From the IMG/VR virus record IMGVR_UViG_3300042695_000416, positions 1 through 25,023 of that record: DNA of 25,023 nucleotides. One strand, written 5' to 3'. Below are positions 1 to 7,959 of the stretch, in pieces. Below the pieces are notes generated by a model, which ran no database searches, was not told where the DNA came from, and worked only from the letters and a program-made list of their open reading frames with translations. The stretch is from a virus. Every line of letters begins with the position of its first letter. The first letter of the stretch is position 1. Position numbers and translations under genes: made by a program.

Positions 1-4
1 AAAT

Positions 5-400
5 ATGTCAACTGCTCCGGGTTCATATGTTGAAACTCCGAAATTATATCAATATTCCCAAAATGATGCAGGATTGGAGGTATCGTTTGTCTTGTCGAAT
101 ACACTCAATGCTGATGGTGTGCAGAAAAATATAAATTTAGTCAACAAGCTTACAAGAATCAATCGCCCATTTCGTAGAAATGGTCTTGTAATGGAACCAC
201 CAAGGATTTATGAAATCAGGATTCCCGGTATTAGATATATAAAATGGGCTAGTTGTAGTAGTTTTTCAGTGCAGCTTCTAGGAGCTAGACAAATGCACGG
301 CAATGAACTCATACCAGAGGGGTATCTTATCTCCATGACATTCACCTCTCTCACAACCGAAGTCTCCAACTTCATGGATAAAATTTCAGAAGAAGAATAA
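5..400 (+). CDS. Probable tail or baseplate protein
   Basis: This 131-residue protein is the first gene of the baseplate cluster. It starts at an ATG in the context AAATATG, the same context as the genes at 403 and 2120, so the start is plausible although only four upstream bases are visible. The middle part (about residues 60-80) has a proline-rich turn followed by beta-type segments, and the C-terminal part (about 100-125) has the alternating pattern ISMTFTSLTTEV expected of a beta-rich tail component. Its position directly before a gp53-like wedge gene supports a structural role, possibly a tail-tube cap or initiator (gp48/gp54-like). That specific identity is inference; no catalytic motif is visible. 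Confidence 0.7.
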   Translation: MSTAPGSYVETPKLYQYSQNDAGLEVSFVLSNTLNADGVQKNINLVNKLTRINRPFRRNGLVMEPPRIYEIRIPGIRYIKWASCSSFSVQLLGARQMHGNELIPEGYLISMTFTSLTTEVSNFMDKISEEE

Positions 401-402
401 AT

Positions 403-801
403 ATGAGTAACATCGGAAAATACCAGAACCAGATTCCCTCCTTATCAGCTTTGGATATCAAAAGCTATGAGAGGATATTCAAGGTCTATTACGATTCCAC
501 AAATGGGAAGGAATTCCCGTATTATAACATTCTCAAGAAGATTGAAATACCGGAATTGGATTCTAGCGTAATTGAGTTCCACAATGTCCAGATTCGACAA
601 CCCCTTACAACGGTATCTTTCAATGTTTATGGTGACATTCGCTCTTGGTGGATTATATATCTTCTTAATAAGGATAAATTCACGGGAGTCCCTTTCTGGG
701 TGGAAGGAGGAACACAATTGAAGGTTCTCAAGACCGAATTGAGAACCCTGCTTTATCTTGATATCACCCAGAATACTATATTTGGGGGGAGGCATTTCTG
801 A
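403..801 (+). CDS. Baseplate wedge protein, gp53-like
   Basis: This 132-residue protein would be a wedge component of the contractile-tail baseplate. The recognisable part is at about residues 76-90, YGDIRSWWIIYLLNKD, which matches the signature of T4 gp53-type proteins (a tyrosine-glycine pair, then tryptophans and a hydrophobic run ending in an asparagine). An N-terminal segment with YYDS and FPYYNIL also fits. The start ATG follows the preceding stop by two bases in the context AATAAATATG, with only a weak purine-rich stretch upstream. The stop overlaps the next start (TGATGG). Neighbours are a probable tail protein and a gp27-like hub, which strengthens the call. Confidence 0.75.
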   Translation: MSNIGKYQNQIPSLSALDIKSYERIFKVYYDSTNGKEFPYYNILKKIEIPELDSSVIEFHNVQIRQPLTTVSFNVYGDIRSWWIIYLLNKDKFTGVPFWVEGGTQLKVLKTELRTLLYLDITQNTIFGGRHF

Positions 802-2114
802 TGGGAGATATTTATAAAATAAATGATGTCAATTATGACTGCGAATTCAAGCTCAAAAATCCTGATGGGCAGGAAGTCAAATTCACAAAGTCTGCCCTGC
901 GTGGTCTGACGATCACGGATAATTTTTTCAATCCATTTCTGGTTGGATCGGTGGCAATTGCTAATCCTTATGATCTGGTGGAAGATAAGTATCTTCTCAG
1001 AGGGGATGGTAGGGATGTGTTTTCCATAGAAATCTTTCCTGAAGATAAACCAAAGGATAAATTGAAATACGATTTTATTTTATTTTCCGAGGAGAATTTT
1101 GGAAATCCCGAAGTCCGTTCCGAGAACATTAAGAAGTTATCTATGATGCATAAAGATGCTTTACCATTCATGGATACTATCCCATATGGTAAAATCTGCT
1201 CTGGAAAAGCGGGGGATATTCTAAAGGATATTTTTAAGGAACTGCTTGGGGAAGATATGGTGGACAATGATGAATGGCAGAGCGGCGATTTCACACTGAC
1301 ATATCATCCTCCCCTCACATTCCGATATATGGATTTGATGAATTATCTTCTGAAACATTACTATGCCAAAGATGGGGATATGTATGTGAAGGGATTCATC
1401 CATTTTGATGAGGAAAAGGGTAAATATCAGCTTCGGTTGCTCTCCAAAATATTTGAGAAGAACAAGGATGAGGTGATGGAAGCATTCACCCTGTCTGATT
1501 TTGCCGATGTGGGGGATACATCCAACGATAACAACCCCCCTCCTGATGCCGAGGTTAGTGAGTATAACAACGGTATCAAGAACATTGGTTATTCCACTCC
1601 CATGTATGGGATCAACAACGATTTCTTTATCAATACAGTGGTCTATGGATATGATCCAATTCTAGGTATTCACAAGACGAGAATCAAGAAGCTGGAAGAC
1701 ATTGAAAAGCAATGGGAGAAGAAATTCGTAAAATCTTTCAAGGCGATTGGAGGAGAACCCAAACCATTCGTCGTTAAAAATAAAAATACAAAACAGAAAT
1801 TCCGACACTTTCGTTCCCCCTATCCCGTGGAGGATTCGGAGAAGATGGTGGAAGCTGAAATGATCAATACCTTGACATTTTATAATTTGAGAGCTATCTT
1901 TGCCAATCTTGGTTCCGCCAACAGAGTAGGAGGTAAATTCATTGATATTGTCAAGGTGGGAGAAGGCAAGCAGAAGAGCGATGAAAAGCTGCTTGGTAGA
2001 TGGTTTGTTCACGAATTGAGACATATTTTTCTAGGAGACGGTTACACGAATGAATTCTCATGCTGTAAGACTTATAGCGGACCAAACACCAAAATAACCC
2101 CTGACGCTGAGTAA
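801..2114 (+). CDS. Baseplate hub protein, gp27-like
   Basis: This 437-residue protein is close in size to T4 gp27 (about 390 residues), which forms the trimeric hub linking tail tube and spike. Residues about 30-80 carry the pattern typical of the gp27/VgrG barrel: a strand, ITDNFFNPFLVGSV, then LVEDKYLLRGDGRDVFSIEI, that is, a helical turn naming a patch of the surface followed by a strand with an acidic loop. A second beta-rich part follows at about 160-220. A proline- and asparagine-rich loop lies near residues 240-260. The ATG overlaps the preceding TGA, and GGGGAGG lies about 8 bases upstream, one of the few good Shine-Dalgarno sites in the window. The assignment rests on pattern and context. 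Confidence 0.7.
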   Translation: MGDIYKINDVNYDCEFKLKNPDGQEVKFTKSALRGLTITDNFFNPFLVGSVAIANPYDLVEDKYLLRGDGRDVFSIEIFPEDKPKDKLKYDFILFSEENFGNPEVRSENIKKLSMMHKDALPFMDTIPYGKICSGKAGDILKDIFKELLGEDMVDNDEWQSGDFTLTYHPPLTFRYMDLMNYLLKHYYAKDGDMYVKGFIHFDEEKGKYQLRLLSKIFEKNKDEVMEAFTLSDFADVGDTSNDNNPPPDAEVSEYNNGIKNIGYSTPMYGINNDFFINTVVYGYDPILGIHKTRIKKLEDIEKQWEKKFVKSFKAIGGEPKPFVVKNKNTKQKFRHFRSPYPVEDSEKMVEAEMINTLTFYNLRAIFANLGSANRVGGKFIDIVKVGEGKQKSDEKLLGRWFVHELRHIFLGDGYTNEFSCCKTYSGPNTKITPDAE

Positions 2115-2119
2115 TAAAT

Positions 2120-3031
2120 ATGAGATCGAATATTGATGTTCTTCGCGGATTATGTTTTTCCAAGGAAGATTTGGAGCAAATCCAAAATCTGGGGGATCAA
2201 TTCACCGAGAAAGAGATTGAATTCATGATTGAGTTCAAGAAGATTTATGAATTGGGTTTAAACCAATTGGAGAAATTCATCAACAAGTTGGATGAAGAGG
2301 GAAAGGATTTGGAGACATGGGATATTGATTACTATGTGAGACATCTCCTCAATGGCCCTCTTGCTGCTCAAACATTGGAATTGTCAAAAGATAAAAAATA
2401 TTTTAAAACGATTCCCGATATTCTGGGTGTTTTGGGAAACAACCAATCCACCCGACACAATACAACCCTCTACACCGATGATATTGTGGCACTGGACGTT
2501 CCCGTGGACGTTTACAACAAAACACCGGAATTTTCTCAAAAAAATATTACAAATTCCAATGATCAGGTGGAACAATTGTTCCGTTCATCCATGAAAATGG
2601 CTGTGATCCATGATAACACCCTCCCAATAGCTGATAAGAAGCCACAGGATCGCTACAGCGAGGAGAGAACCGGAAAGTGGGTAACTAAGTCAAACGCAAG
2701 TTTCGTGGTCAAGGATTCGTTCTGGCGCGTCAAATTGAAGGATGTGCGCCAACAGGTGTTTGACAAGGTGAAAGAGATGATTGGGGAAGAATACTATCGT
2801 ATCTTCGGAGATCGCAAGACCTATACACCATTCGATTCCGATAAGAACGATTCCAAGGCAACTGCATACGAAATTGAAAAGACCGTTGTTGATGGGGACA
2901 AGGAAGAATTGTTCAAATTGGATGTATATGGGGATGTTTATGATACCCGTGACACCATTCTCAAGGTGGAGAATCCTGAGAAGAATAAGGAATACCTATT
3001 AAATACCGTTGAAGGTCAATTCGGAATTTAA
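2120..3031 (+). CDS. Putative structural protein in baseplate cluster
   Basis: This 303-residue protein is not recognised. The N-terminal third (about residues 15-75) is strongly charged and probably helical, with glutamate/lysine-rich heptad-like stretches. The middle and C-terminal parts are mixed, with a basic segment around 185-215 and a final acidic beta-rich part. It has no signal peptide, membrane segment or catalytic motif that I can see. It follows the hub gene after five bases in the context AATAAATATG and is the last forward gene of the structural block. Its stop overlaps the end of the convergent reverse-strand gene by four bases, so the two would be transcribed towards each other. 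A tail or neck role is inferred from position only. Confidence 0.65.
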   Translation: MRSNIDVLRGLCFSKEDLEQIQNLGDQFTEKEIEFMIEFKKIYELGLNQLEKFINKLDEEGKDLETWDIDYYVRHLLNGPLAAQTLELSKDKKYFKTIPDILGVLGNNQSTRHNTTLYTDDIVALDVPVDVYNKTPEFSQKNITNSNDQVEQLFRSSMKMAVIHDNTLPIADKKPQDRYSEERTGKWVTKSNASFVVKDSFWRVKLKDVRQQVFDKVKEMIGEEYYRIFGDRKTYTPFDSDKNDSKATAYEIEKTVVDGDKEELFKLDVYGDVYDTRDTILKVENPEKNKEYLLNTVEGQFGI

Positions 3032-3516
3032 ACGTCAACCGTCACTGGAACAGCGGGAGGAGCATCATCGTCATCATCCTTTTTCTTTTCCAAAAGTTTC
3101 AGAATATCATTTCTGGTGAATGTGAGCTTGGGAGTCCCATCGTCATCATCTCCCTTGGTGATCTTCGAATCAATGTTCATTTGAGCGATTTCCTTTTGTG
3201 CCTTAATCTTGTCTTCCGCATTCTTGAATTTTAATAATGTTTCCAAAGCGGATGTGGTTGCTTTGGTGTGTGCCGAATAAGATTCAAGCATCTTGGAATC
3301 GGCACTGGCAATCACATCATCTTTCATCTTTTCCATTACCTCCACGGAATGGGTGATTACCTTGGCGGCTGTTCGCAGTAGTAATTCTTCCAGATTCTCC
3401 CGATTCAATTCGGGAATTTCCGTTTCTTCTTTTTTGAAATTTTTTGATTGGTTCTTGATCTGTGAAATAATATCATTCACCTCATTATCCAATTCGTCAT
3501 CATCATCGTAATCCAT
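3028..3516 (-). CDS. Acidic protein, possible terminase small subunit
   Basis: This 162-residue protein is the only convincing reverse-strand gene. Both ends are extremely acidic, with runs of four or five aspartates near residues 3-7, 122-126 and 146-151. The middle (about 45-120) is helical: a glutamate-rich helix, then AKVITHSVEVMEKM, then SAHTKATTSALETLLKFKNAE and a lysine-rich helix ending in QMNIDSK. A helical core with acidic tails and a position at the edge of structural genes resembles small terminase or packaging-accessory proteins of T4-like phages, but this is a low-confidence guess. The start ATG is preceded on the reverse strand by CTAAATATCACT. The frame is supported by the heavy codon bias and by divergence from the gene at 3568. 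Confidence 0.6.
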   Translation of the reverse strand: MDYDDDDELDNEVNDIISQIKNQSKNFKKEETEIPELNRENLEELLLRTAAKVITHSVEVMEKMKDDVIASADSKMLESYSAHTKATTSALETLLKFKNAEDKIKAQKEIAQMNIDSKITKGDDDDGTPKLTFTRNDILKLLEKKKDDDDDAPPAVPVTVDV

Positions 3517-3567
3517 AGTGATATTTAGCTTGATTTTTTAAAACGCAATGATAAGTTACTTCTGATT

Positions 3568-4536
3568 ATGATTAATTTAACACATGCGAATGTTTTAGTT
3601 ACTGGTGGAGGCGGTTTCATAGGAAGTAATTTCATCAAAATGTTATTGGAAAAATACGATGGTGTGAAAATTATAAATGTTGATAAAGGGGGTATTGGTA
3701 GTAGGAGTCTTAAATCAGAGATACCAGCCACCAATTGGAATACTTGGTCATATTTGGAACTTAATAATGATATTAGAAATATTGATAAAATTCATTTTCA
3801 GGATTATAAATTCGATTACATTTTCCACTTTGCGGCAGAATCCCATGTGGATCGCAGCATTAGCGGACCATCACCTTTCATTGAAAACAACGTGATGGGA
3901 ATGGTATCTCTTTTAGAATGGGTAAGACAATATCAACCCCAAGCTAGAGTCATCAACATTTCCACAGATGAGGTATATGGTCATCTGGAAAAGTATGAAG
4001 CACCTTTTATCGAAACTTGTAAGTTTGATCCCCGTAGCCCATATGCAGCATCCAAGGCATCTGCCGATCTGATCGCCAATTCCTATGTTACAACGTATGG
4101 TTTGGATATTCTAACGACCCATTGCTGTAACAATTTTGGAAAGCATCAAGCGGATGAGAAGTTCATTCCCACGGTGATTCGTAATATGGTTCAAGGTAAT
4201 AAGATTCCAGTCTATGGCACGGGAGAGAATATCCGTGAATGGATTCATGTTGGGGATCACAACAAATCCCTGTTGGAAATCGCAGAAGGGGGCAGGGCTG
4301 GTTATCGTTACAATATTGGATCAAAGGTGGAAAAGACAAATATGGAGATGATCATTGACATTTCTGAAATTCTTGGTAAGGTGGCTGATATTGAATATGT
4401 GGAAGACAGAAAAGGACATGATTTCCGATATGCTGTGGATAGTCTCAATTACCGTAGGCAATTTGAATTGCGGGATCATTCCGATGCTTTGAGAGAGACG
4501 GTGGAATTTTATAAAGAGAAATATTCTACTAAATAA
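3568..4536 (+). CDS. rfbB: dTDP-glucose 4,6-dehydratase
   Basis: This 322-residue short-chain dehydrogenase-type enzyme would convert dTDP-glucose to dTDP-4-keto-6-deoxyglucose, the branch point for rhamnose and other deoxysugars. The NAD-binding glycine motif GGGGFIGS is at residues 13-20, HFAAESHVDRSI at 87-98, the catalytic STDEVYG at 132-138, YAASK (Tyr159, Lys163) at 159-163, and the substrate-binding CCNNFGKHQ at 186-194 and RKGHDFRYAVD near 281-291. All active-site residues expected for RmlB are present, so it should be active. It is slightly shorter than typical bacterial RmlB. No other deoxysugar gene is present nearby, so it may modify host surface sugar or supply nucleotide-sugar for phage decoration. 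It diverges from the reverse gene across a 51-base gap. Confidence 0.92.
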   Translation: MINLTHANVLVTGGGGFIGSNFIKMLLEKYDGVKIINVDKGGIGSRSLKSEIPATNWNTWSYLELNNDIRNIDKIHFQDYKFDYIFHFAAESHVDRSISGPSPFIENNVMGMVSLLEWVRQYQPQARVINISTDEVYGHLEKYEAPFIETCKFDPRSPYAASKASADLIANSYVTTYGLDILTTHCCNNFGKHQADEKFIPTVIRNMVQGNKIPVYGTGENIREWIHVGDHNKSLLEIAEGGRAGYRYNIGSKVEKTNMEMIIDISEILGKVADIEYVEDRKGHDFRYAVDSLNYRRQFELRDHSDALRETVEFYKEKYSTK

Positions 4537-4555
4537 TAAGGACTAAACAAAAATT

Positions 4556-5635
4556 ATGGAAATAAAACAAAGTGTGATTGAAGCGCGGGTGATGAAAGGA
4601 TGGACTTTCTCAAAGATTTATGACACATATGGTGTCCCAAAATCGACTGCTCAGGGGTGGCTACAAAAACATTTCGCTGAAGAGGGAGAAGACGAAGAAT
4701 CCCCAACTCCTTATGATGAATATAAGCAGGGTTATGTGAACGAAAACCTTCAAAGGGATAAGCCCAAGAAACCTAAGAAATCTGAAGAGGAGATTATGGA
4801 GTTCCTTTCACAGCTTGCCCCGATTCAAGTCCACAGTGGATATACCGTAGCTCCTTCAAGTCTGAGTGATTATGCTGTAGTAGGATCAGATTTCCACTTT
4901 GGGTGTCATGATGAAGCGGCTATTAACATCTTCCTATATACCATTGAGGAACTGAAACCCAAAACAATCGTTCTGAATGGTGATACAATGGATATGTTAG
5001 CCATCTCCAGATATCCCAAAGATATTAAGAAACAGTGGAGTCTTCAGGATGAGCGGGTTGCTTACCACGAATTTTTGGATAATTTGATTGCCGTTTCGGG
5101 GGGTGCTAAGATTTATGAAACGGTATCTAATCATAGTGGACAATCCATCGACGGTAGATGGAGACGCTATTTATCGGAGCGTTTGGGGGAACTTGCATCA
5201 TTGCCTGATATCACGGATAAGCTGAGTTACCAGAACGTGTTCATGGGAGATTATCAGGAGCATGTGGAGCATGTGGATTATGTTGACCTAAATGGATTGA
5301 TTGTGACACACGGTAACACGGTGCGTGGGGCTGGGGGTGCGTCTGCTAGAGGTGAGATTGATAAATGGCATACAAGTATTCTACATGGTCATACCCACAG
5401 AATTGGGAGTTCAGCTAAAAGAATACCTGCTGTTGGCAATCGCCCCGAAAGACAGATAATTGGTTTTGAAGGTGGTGCATTATGTTCGCTTGATGCGACA
5501 TATGGTTCGTGTATGAACTGGCAGCAAGGTTTTAACATAGTTGCATTGGGTGGTGAAACGTTTGGAATGGAACAAGTGATGGTGAATAACGGGGTTGCCA
5601 ATATCTCCACGCTTGGTCAAACGATCAGAGGATGA
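4556..5635 (+). CDS. Helix-turn-helix/calcineurin-like phosphoesterase fusion
   Basis: This 359-residue protein joins two parts. Residues about 5-40 form a helix-turn-helix of the terminase/transposase type (RVMKGWTFSKIYDTYGVP then STAQGWLQKH). After a lysine- and glutamate-rich linker, residues about 105-290 form a metallophosphoesterase: DFH (Asp112, His114), NGD (Asp143), SNHS (Asn192, His193), THG (His252) and GHTH (278-281). The usual GNHD/E motif reads SNHS, which keeps the metal-binding Asn and the catalytic His but lacks the glycine and the acidic residue. The DNA-binding part suggests it acts on or near DNA; the substrate is unknown. AAGGA lies about 12 bases upstream of the ATG. The stop overlaps the next gene by four bases (ATGA). 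Confidence 0.85.
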   Translation: MEIKQSVIEARVMKGWTFSKIYDTYGVPKSTAQGWLQKHFAEEGEDEESPTPYDEYKQGYVNENLQRDKPKKPKKSEEEIMEFLSQLAPIQVHSGYTVAPSSLSDYAVVGSDFHFGCHDEAAINIFLYTIEELKPKTIVLNGDTMDMLAISRYPKDIKKQWSLQDERVAYHEFLDNLIAVSGGAKIYETVSNHSGQSIDGRWRRYLSERLGELASLPDITDKLSYQNVFMGDYQEHVEHVDYVDLNGLIVTHGNTVRGAGGASARGEIDKWHTSILHGHTHRIGSSAKRIPAVGNRPERQIIGFEGGALCSLDATYGSCMNWQQGFNIVALGGETFGMEQVMVNNGVANISTLGQTIRG

Positions 5636-6501
5636 TGGAATCGTTTTCTACATTCTTTGAGAGGCGTGAGCGCAACCCCCTTCGCAAAAAGGAACTTGAG
5701 GACTTACCAAACAACAAGCAATGGGTTGAGGATGAGAAATCCAAATTACCCCGAAAGGATGTATCAAAAATCCGTAAGATGGAGAAGCTTGGGGTGGAAC
5801 CCGAACGTATCCAGACATGGAAGGACTACAAGATCAAGGAACGGGAGAAGGAACTGAGGGAATTATATCTAAGGAATAAAATCGAGAACGCGACCCTTAT
5901 ATTGGATATTTTCGGTATCAAGGTTTACACCGACCATTATGCGACATACGATTTTACCGAAGGTTCCGTGAATCTACGATCTGTTGAAAACACGGTCAAA
6001 AAGATTGTTCTCGATTATAAGGACATTATTCCCAATAGAAAACCAACGTTCATCATCACCGATAGCAGCAAAAACCCACGAACAAAGGGTGTCAATGTTA
6101 CGGGAAGTGGTGACGATCCGGCTGGTGTGTATTGGAAACGTCTGATTTACATTGATCAGGAGTATTCTGACAAGTATAAAATTTATGCCCACGAATACGC
6201 ACACTTTTTGGAAAACAGAGTTTCTAGACAAATGTCAAAATACCTTCAGGAAGAATATAAGAACATGTTGGATGGGTTCTTCCGATCCATCAAACAGAGG
6301 AAAAGGGAAAATCTGGAAGGTGCTGAAAATGAAAAATATCGAAAGGCAATTGCCAAGAAGTTGGGATTACCCACCGATTACTCTTCCACCAACCATTCCG
6401 AGTGGTTTGCCGAATTGATCGCACACTGGAAGAATATTCCCAACAACAAGGCAACATATAGATTTAAGCAAGTGATGAAAAAAATAATTAATAGACTGTG
6501 A
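5632..6501 (+). CDS. Putative zinc metallopeptidase (HExxH)
   Basis: This 289-residue protein has a charged, helical N-terminal part (about residues 1-85), rich in Lys, Arg and Glu, and a C-terminal domain with the zinc motif HEYAH at residues 187-191. About 70 residues later, NHSEWFAELIAHW (254-266) offers glutamates for the third metal ligand, as in gluzincin-type peptidases. The preceding segment PAGVYWKRLIYID (163-175) is the edge strand usually found before such a helix. No signal peptide is present, so it should act in the cytoplasm or be packaged in the particle. The ATG overlaps the previous stop in ATGATG; a second ATG three bases later is also possible. A head-maturation or injected protease is possible but unproven. 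Confidence 0.75.
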   Translation: MMESFSTFFERRERNPLRKKELEDLPNNKQWVEDEKSKLPRKDVSKIRKMEKLGVEPERIQTWKDYKIKEREKELRELYLRNKIENATLILDIFGIKVYTDHYATYDFTEGSVNLRSVENTVKKIVLDYKDIIPNRKPTFIITDSSKNPRTKGVNVTGSGDDPAGVYWKRLIYIDQEYSDKYKIYAHEYAHFLENRVSRQMSKYLQEEYKNMLDGFFRSIKQRKRENLEGAENEKYRKAIAKKLGLPTDYSSTNHSEWFAELIAHWKNIPNNKATYRFKQVMKKIINRL

Positions 6502-6686
6502 TGAGTGAGAAATACGAAGCTGTGATTGGGGGCTATACCTTTCTGATGAAGGAGGACGATGTGATTGAGGTGTGGGCAGGGTTGGATGCGGAATATCCAG
6601 AATCCTTTATTTATGTGAAGGAGGGGAGTGTTTTGGATCGAAAATCTTTCGAGATGGAGATCATGGATTACGTTCTTAAAAACTAG
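6501..6686 (+). CDS. Small hypothetical protein
   Basis: This 61-residue acidic protein is not recognised. The start chosen is the ATG at 6501, which shares one base with the previous TGA; a GTG three bases upstream is in frame but less likely. It begins with beta-type residues (YEAVIGGYTFLM) and ends with a helical segment. The last two codons and the stop (AAA AAC TAG) are provided by the first promoter element of the accessory zone, giving the Lys-Asn C-terminus seen repeatedly in this region. It is translationally coupled to the peptidase gene. Confidence 0.7.
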   Translation: MSEKYEAVIGGYTFLMKEDDVIEVWAGLDAEYPESFIYVKEGSVLDRKSFEMEIMDYVLKN

Positions 6687-6694
6687 ACTATATT
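6676..6694 (+). promoter_or_regulatory. Module promoter element, copy 1
   Basis: The sequence is TTAAAAACTAGACTATATT, followed by a 6-base spacer and the ATG at 6701. The -10-like hexamer is TATATT. It overlaps the end of the upstream gene, whose TAG stop lies inside the element. Confidence 0.75.
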
Positions 6695-6700
6695 GGGGAC

Positions 6701-7021
6701 ATGCAAGAAGACATGAATGAATTACAGAAGTGGGATTATAACTCACGGGAGGATCATCGTAAGAGTTATTCAGACATTCGATGGTGTGCAATGCAACCAA
6801 AAGGCGACCCGAAATATAAAATCGGGGACGTTGTGGAATTTCATGTTGGGGGGTTCGGTATTATCAACGGGGTATCAAAACCATCCAATGGATGGCCCTC
6901 GTCATATTCAACTGAAAAAATTGATGAATTACCAGACCATGCATCCACAAAAAGAGCATGGCACTATGAGGGGGATTTTAAAAATTGGATTGCTAAATCC
7001 CCCCTACATGGGATGGGTTAA
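6701..7021 (+). CDS. Hypothetical phage protein
   Basis: This 106-residue soluble protein is not recognised. Residues about 38-60 (YKIGDVVEFHVGGFGIINGVSKP) form a beta-rich, KOW/SH3-like stretch, in which a glycine-rich turn follows a VVEFHV strand; this may be a small barrel. The C-terminus AWHYEGDFKNWIAKSPLHGM is aromatic-rich. The ATG at 6701 is chosen because it is exactly six bases after the promoter element; an in-frame ATG four codons later is possible. The stop TAA lies at the head of the next element. Confidence 0.75.
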   Translation: MQEDMNELQKWDYNSREDHRKSYSDIRWCAMQPKGDPKYKIGDVVEFHVGGFGIINGVSKPSNGWPSSYSTEKIDELPDHASTKRAWHYEGDFKNWIAKSPLHGMG

Positions 7022-7036
7022 AAAATAGACTACAAT
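7018..7036 (+). promoter_or_regulatory. Module promoter element, copy 2
   Basis: The sequence TTAAAAAATAGACTACAAT differs from the consensus by A instead of C before TAG. A 6-base spacer leads to the ATG at 7043. The upstream gene ends on the TAA within it. Confidence 0.75.
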
Positions 7037-7042
7037 CGTTCC

Positions 7043-7765
7043 ATGACTAAAATTGAATTTACTGACGAACACCTTCGGGTGATGATGACTGCCTTGGAAG
7101 TGTATTCCAGATTGCGAGCAGGACAGATCAGGATCGCCATTGATGAGGCGTTTCGGGATGTGGGCTTGTCTTGGAAAGAATCGGAATCTATTGAAACATT
7201 TGTAAGGGGTATTCTGTATCCCGAACCTCCCCAATTGAAATACGATGGACATGGGGGTTATTACGACCAATATGGATGCACCTATGGGGAGAATGGGGAA
7301 CGCAATACGGAAGTGTCTTGGGAAGAGAAAGAGCGTTTGAAGCGTGGTCATCTACGGGGTAATTTTGGGGTATGCAATAAAAAAATGATTGAAGGTGGGG
7401 GGACACTGGCATACGAAATCTACTCCACCCTGCGTCAATATGTTTCTTTAAAGAACAACGACGGATACGAAGGTAATGGTGTGAATTATCGTGATCCCCT
7501 ACAAATCACCAAAGTTCCTTTACCAGTAATTGAGGGATTTGCCGCTGAAAAGAGATTCCCCATCAAGGGGAAGACTATCGTGAATAAATTGGATAAAGCC
7601 CATGAAACCAAGGACTATATGAAGGTGTGGCAAGTGGTTGGGGAATACGTGGAACGGAAATATCCCGAATTGGTTGGATATTCCCAAGCAAGGATTGAGC
7701 GGGAGGATAATCATTATGTGATGATTGCCAAAGGAGCTAGAAAGAAGGAAATTCTTAAAAACTAG
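7043..7765 (+). CDS. Hypothetical phage protein
   Basis: This 240-residue protein is not recognised. Residues 1-60 look helical (FTDEHLRVMMTALEVYSRLRAG). A glycine/tyrosine-rich loop follows at about 69-90 (GHGGYYDQYGCTYGENGE), then a basic segment, then a helical C-terminal half ending in a lysine-rich tail ILKN. No catalytic motif is clear. It is a single-gene module: it has its own promoter element upstream and the next element starts inside its last codons, providing its TAG stop. Confidence 0.75.
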   Translation: MTKIEFTDEHLRVMMTALEVYSRLRAGQIRIAIDEAFRDVGLSWKESESIETFVRGILYPEPPQLKYDGHGGYYDQYGCTYGENGERNTEVSWEEKERLKRGHLRGNFGVCNKKMIEGGGTLAYEIYSTLRQYVSLKNNDGYEGNGVNYRDPLQITKVPLPVIEGFAAEKRFPIKGKTIVNKLDKAHETKDYMKVWQVVGEYVERKYPELVGYSQARIEREDNHYVMIAKGARKKEILKN

Positions 7766-7773
7766 AACACAAT
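7755..7773 (+). promoter_or_regulatory. Module promoter element, copy 3
   Basis: The sequence is TTAAAAACTAGAACACAAT with a 6-base spacer to the ATG at 7780, the start of a decayed ORF. The -10-like hexamer is CACAAT, keeping the invariant second A and final T. It may now serve the kinase gene at 7960 through a 5' leader. Confidence 0.7.
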
Positions 7774-7779
7774 CAAAAC

Positions 7780-7938
7780 ATGTCATACAAAACATCAGTA
7801 GAACCAGACATCTACCGTCTCGCTAAGGAATGGGATTGTCATGGATAAAATAAAATAATACTCCGAAGAGGGGAGAAGTTCAAAGTTGAGCGAACTGCGA
7901 AGGAAAAGGAACTCATCGCAAAATACCGCAAGGGTTGA
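7780..7938 (+). pseudogene. Small ORF interrupted by one in-frame TAA
   Basis: From the ATG at 7780 a 22-codon reading frame runs to TAA at 7846-7848. The same frame then stays open for 29 more codons (NKIILRRGEKFKVERTAKEK and on) to TGA at 7936-7938. Together they would encode about 52 residues with a highly basic, helical second half, so a single nonsense change is the simplest reading. The promoter element sits six bases before the ATG. Alternatives are an assembly error at the A-rich stretch, a genuinely short 22-residue peptide, or stop readthrough. The product is not recognised. Confidence 0.55.
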
Positions 7939-7959
7939 TCTGGAAAAATATTTAAAATT

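Noticed and set aside
445-795. Reverse-strand ORF of 116 codons
   Set aside because: It is the shadow of the gp53-like gene, which has a recognisable motif and fits the overlap chain.
5657-5857. Forward ORF of 66 codons inside the metallopeptidase gene
   Set aside because: It is an arginine-rich out-of-frame shadow of the real gene at 5632.
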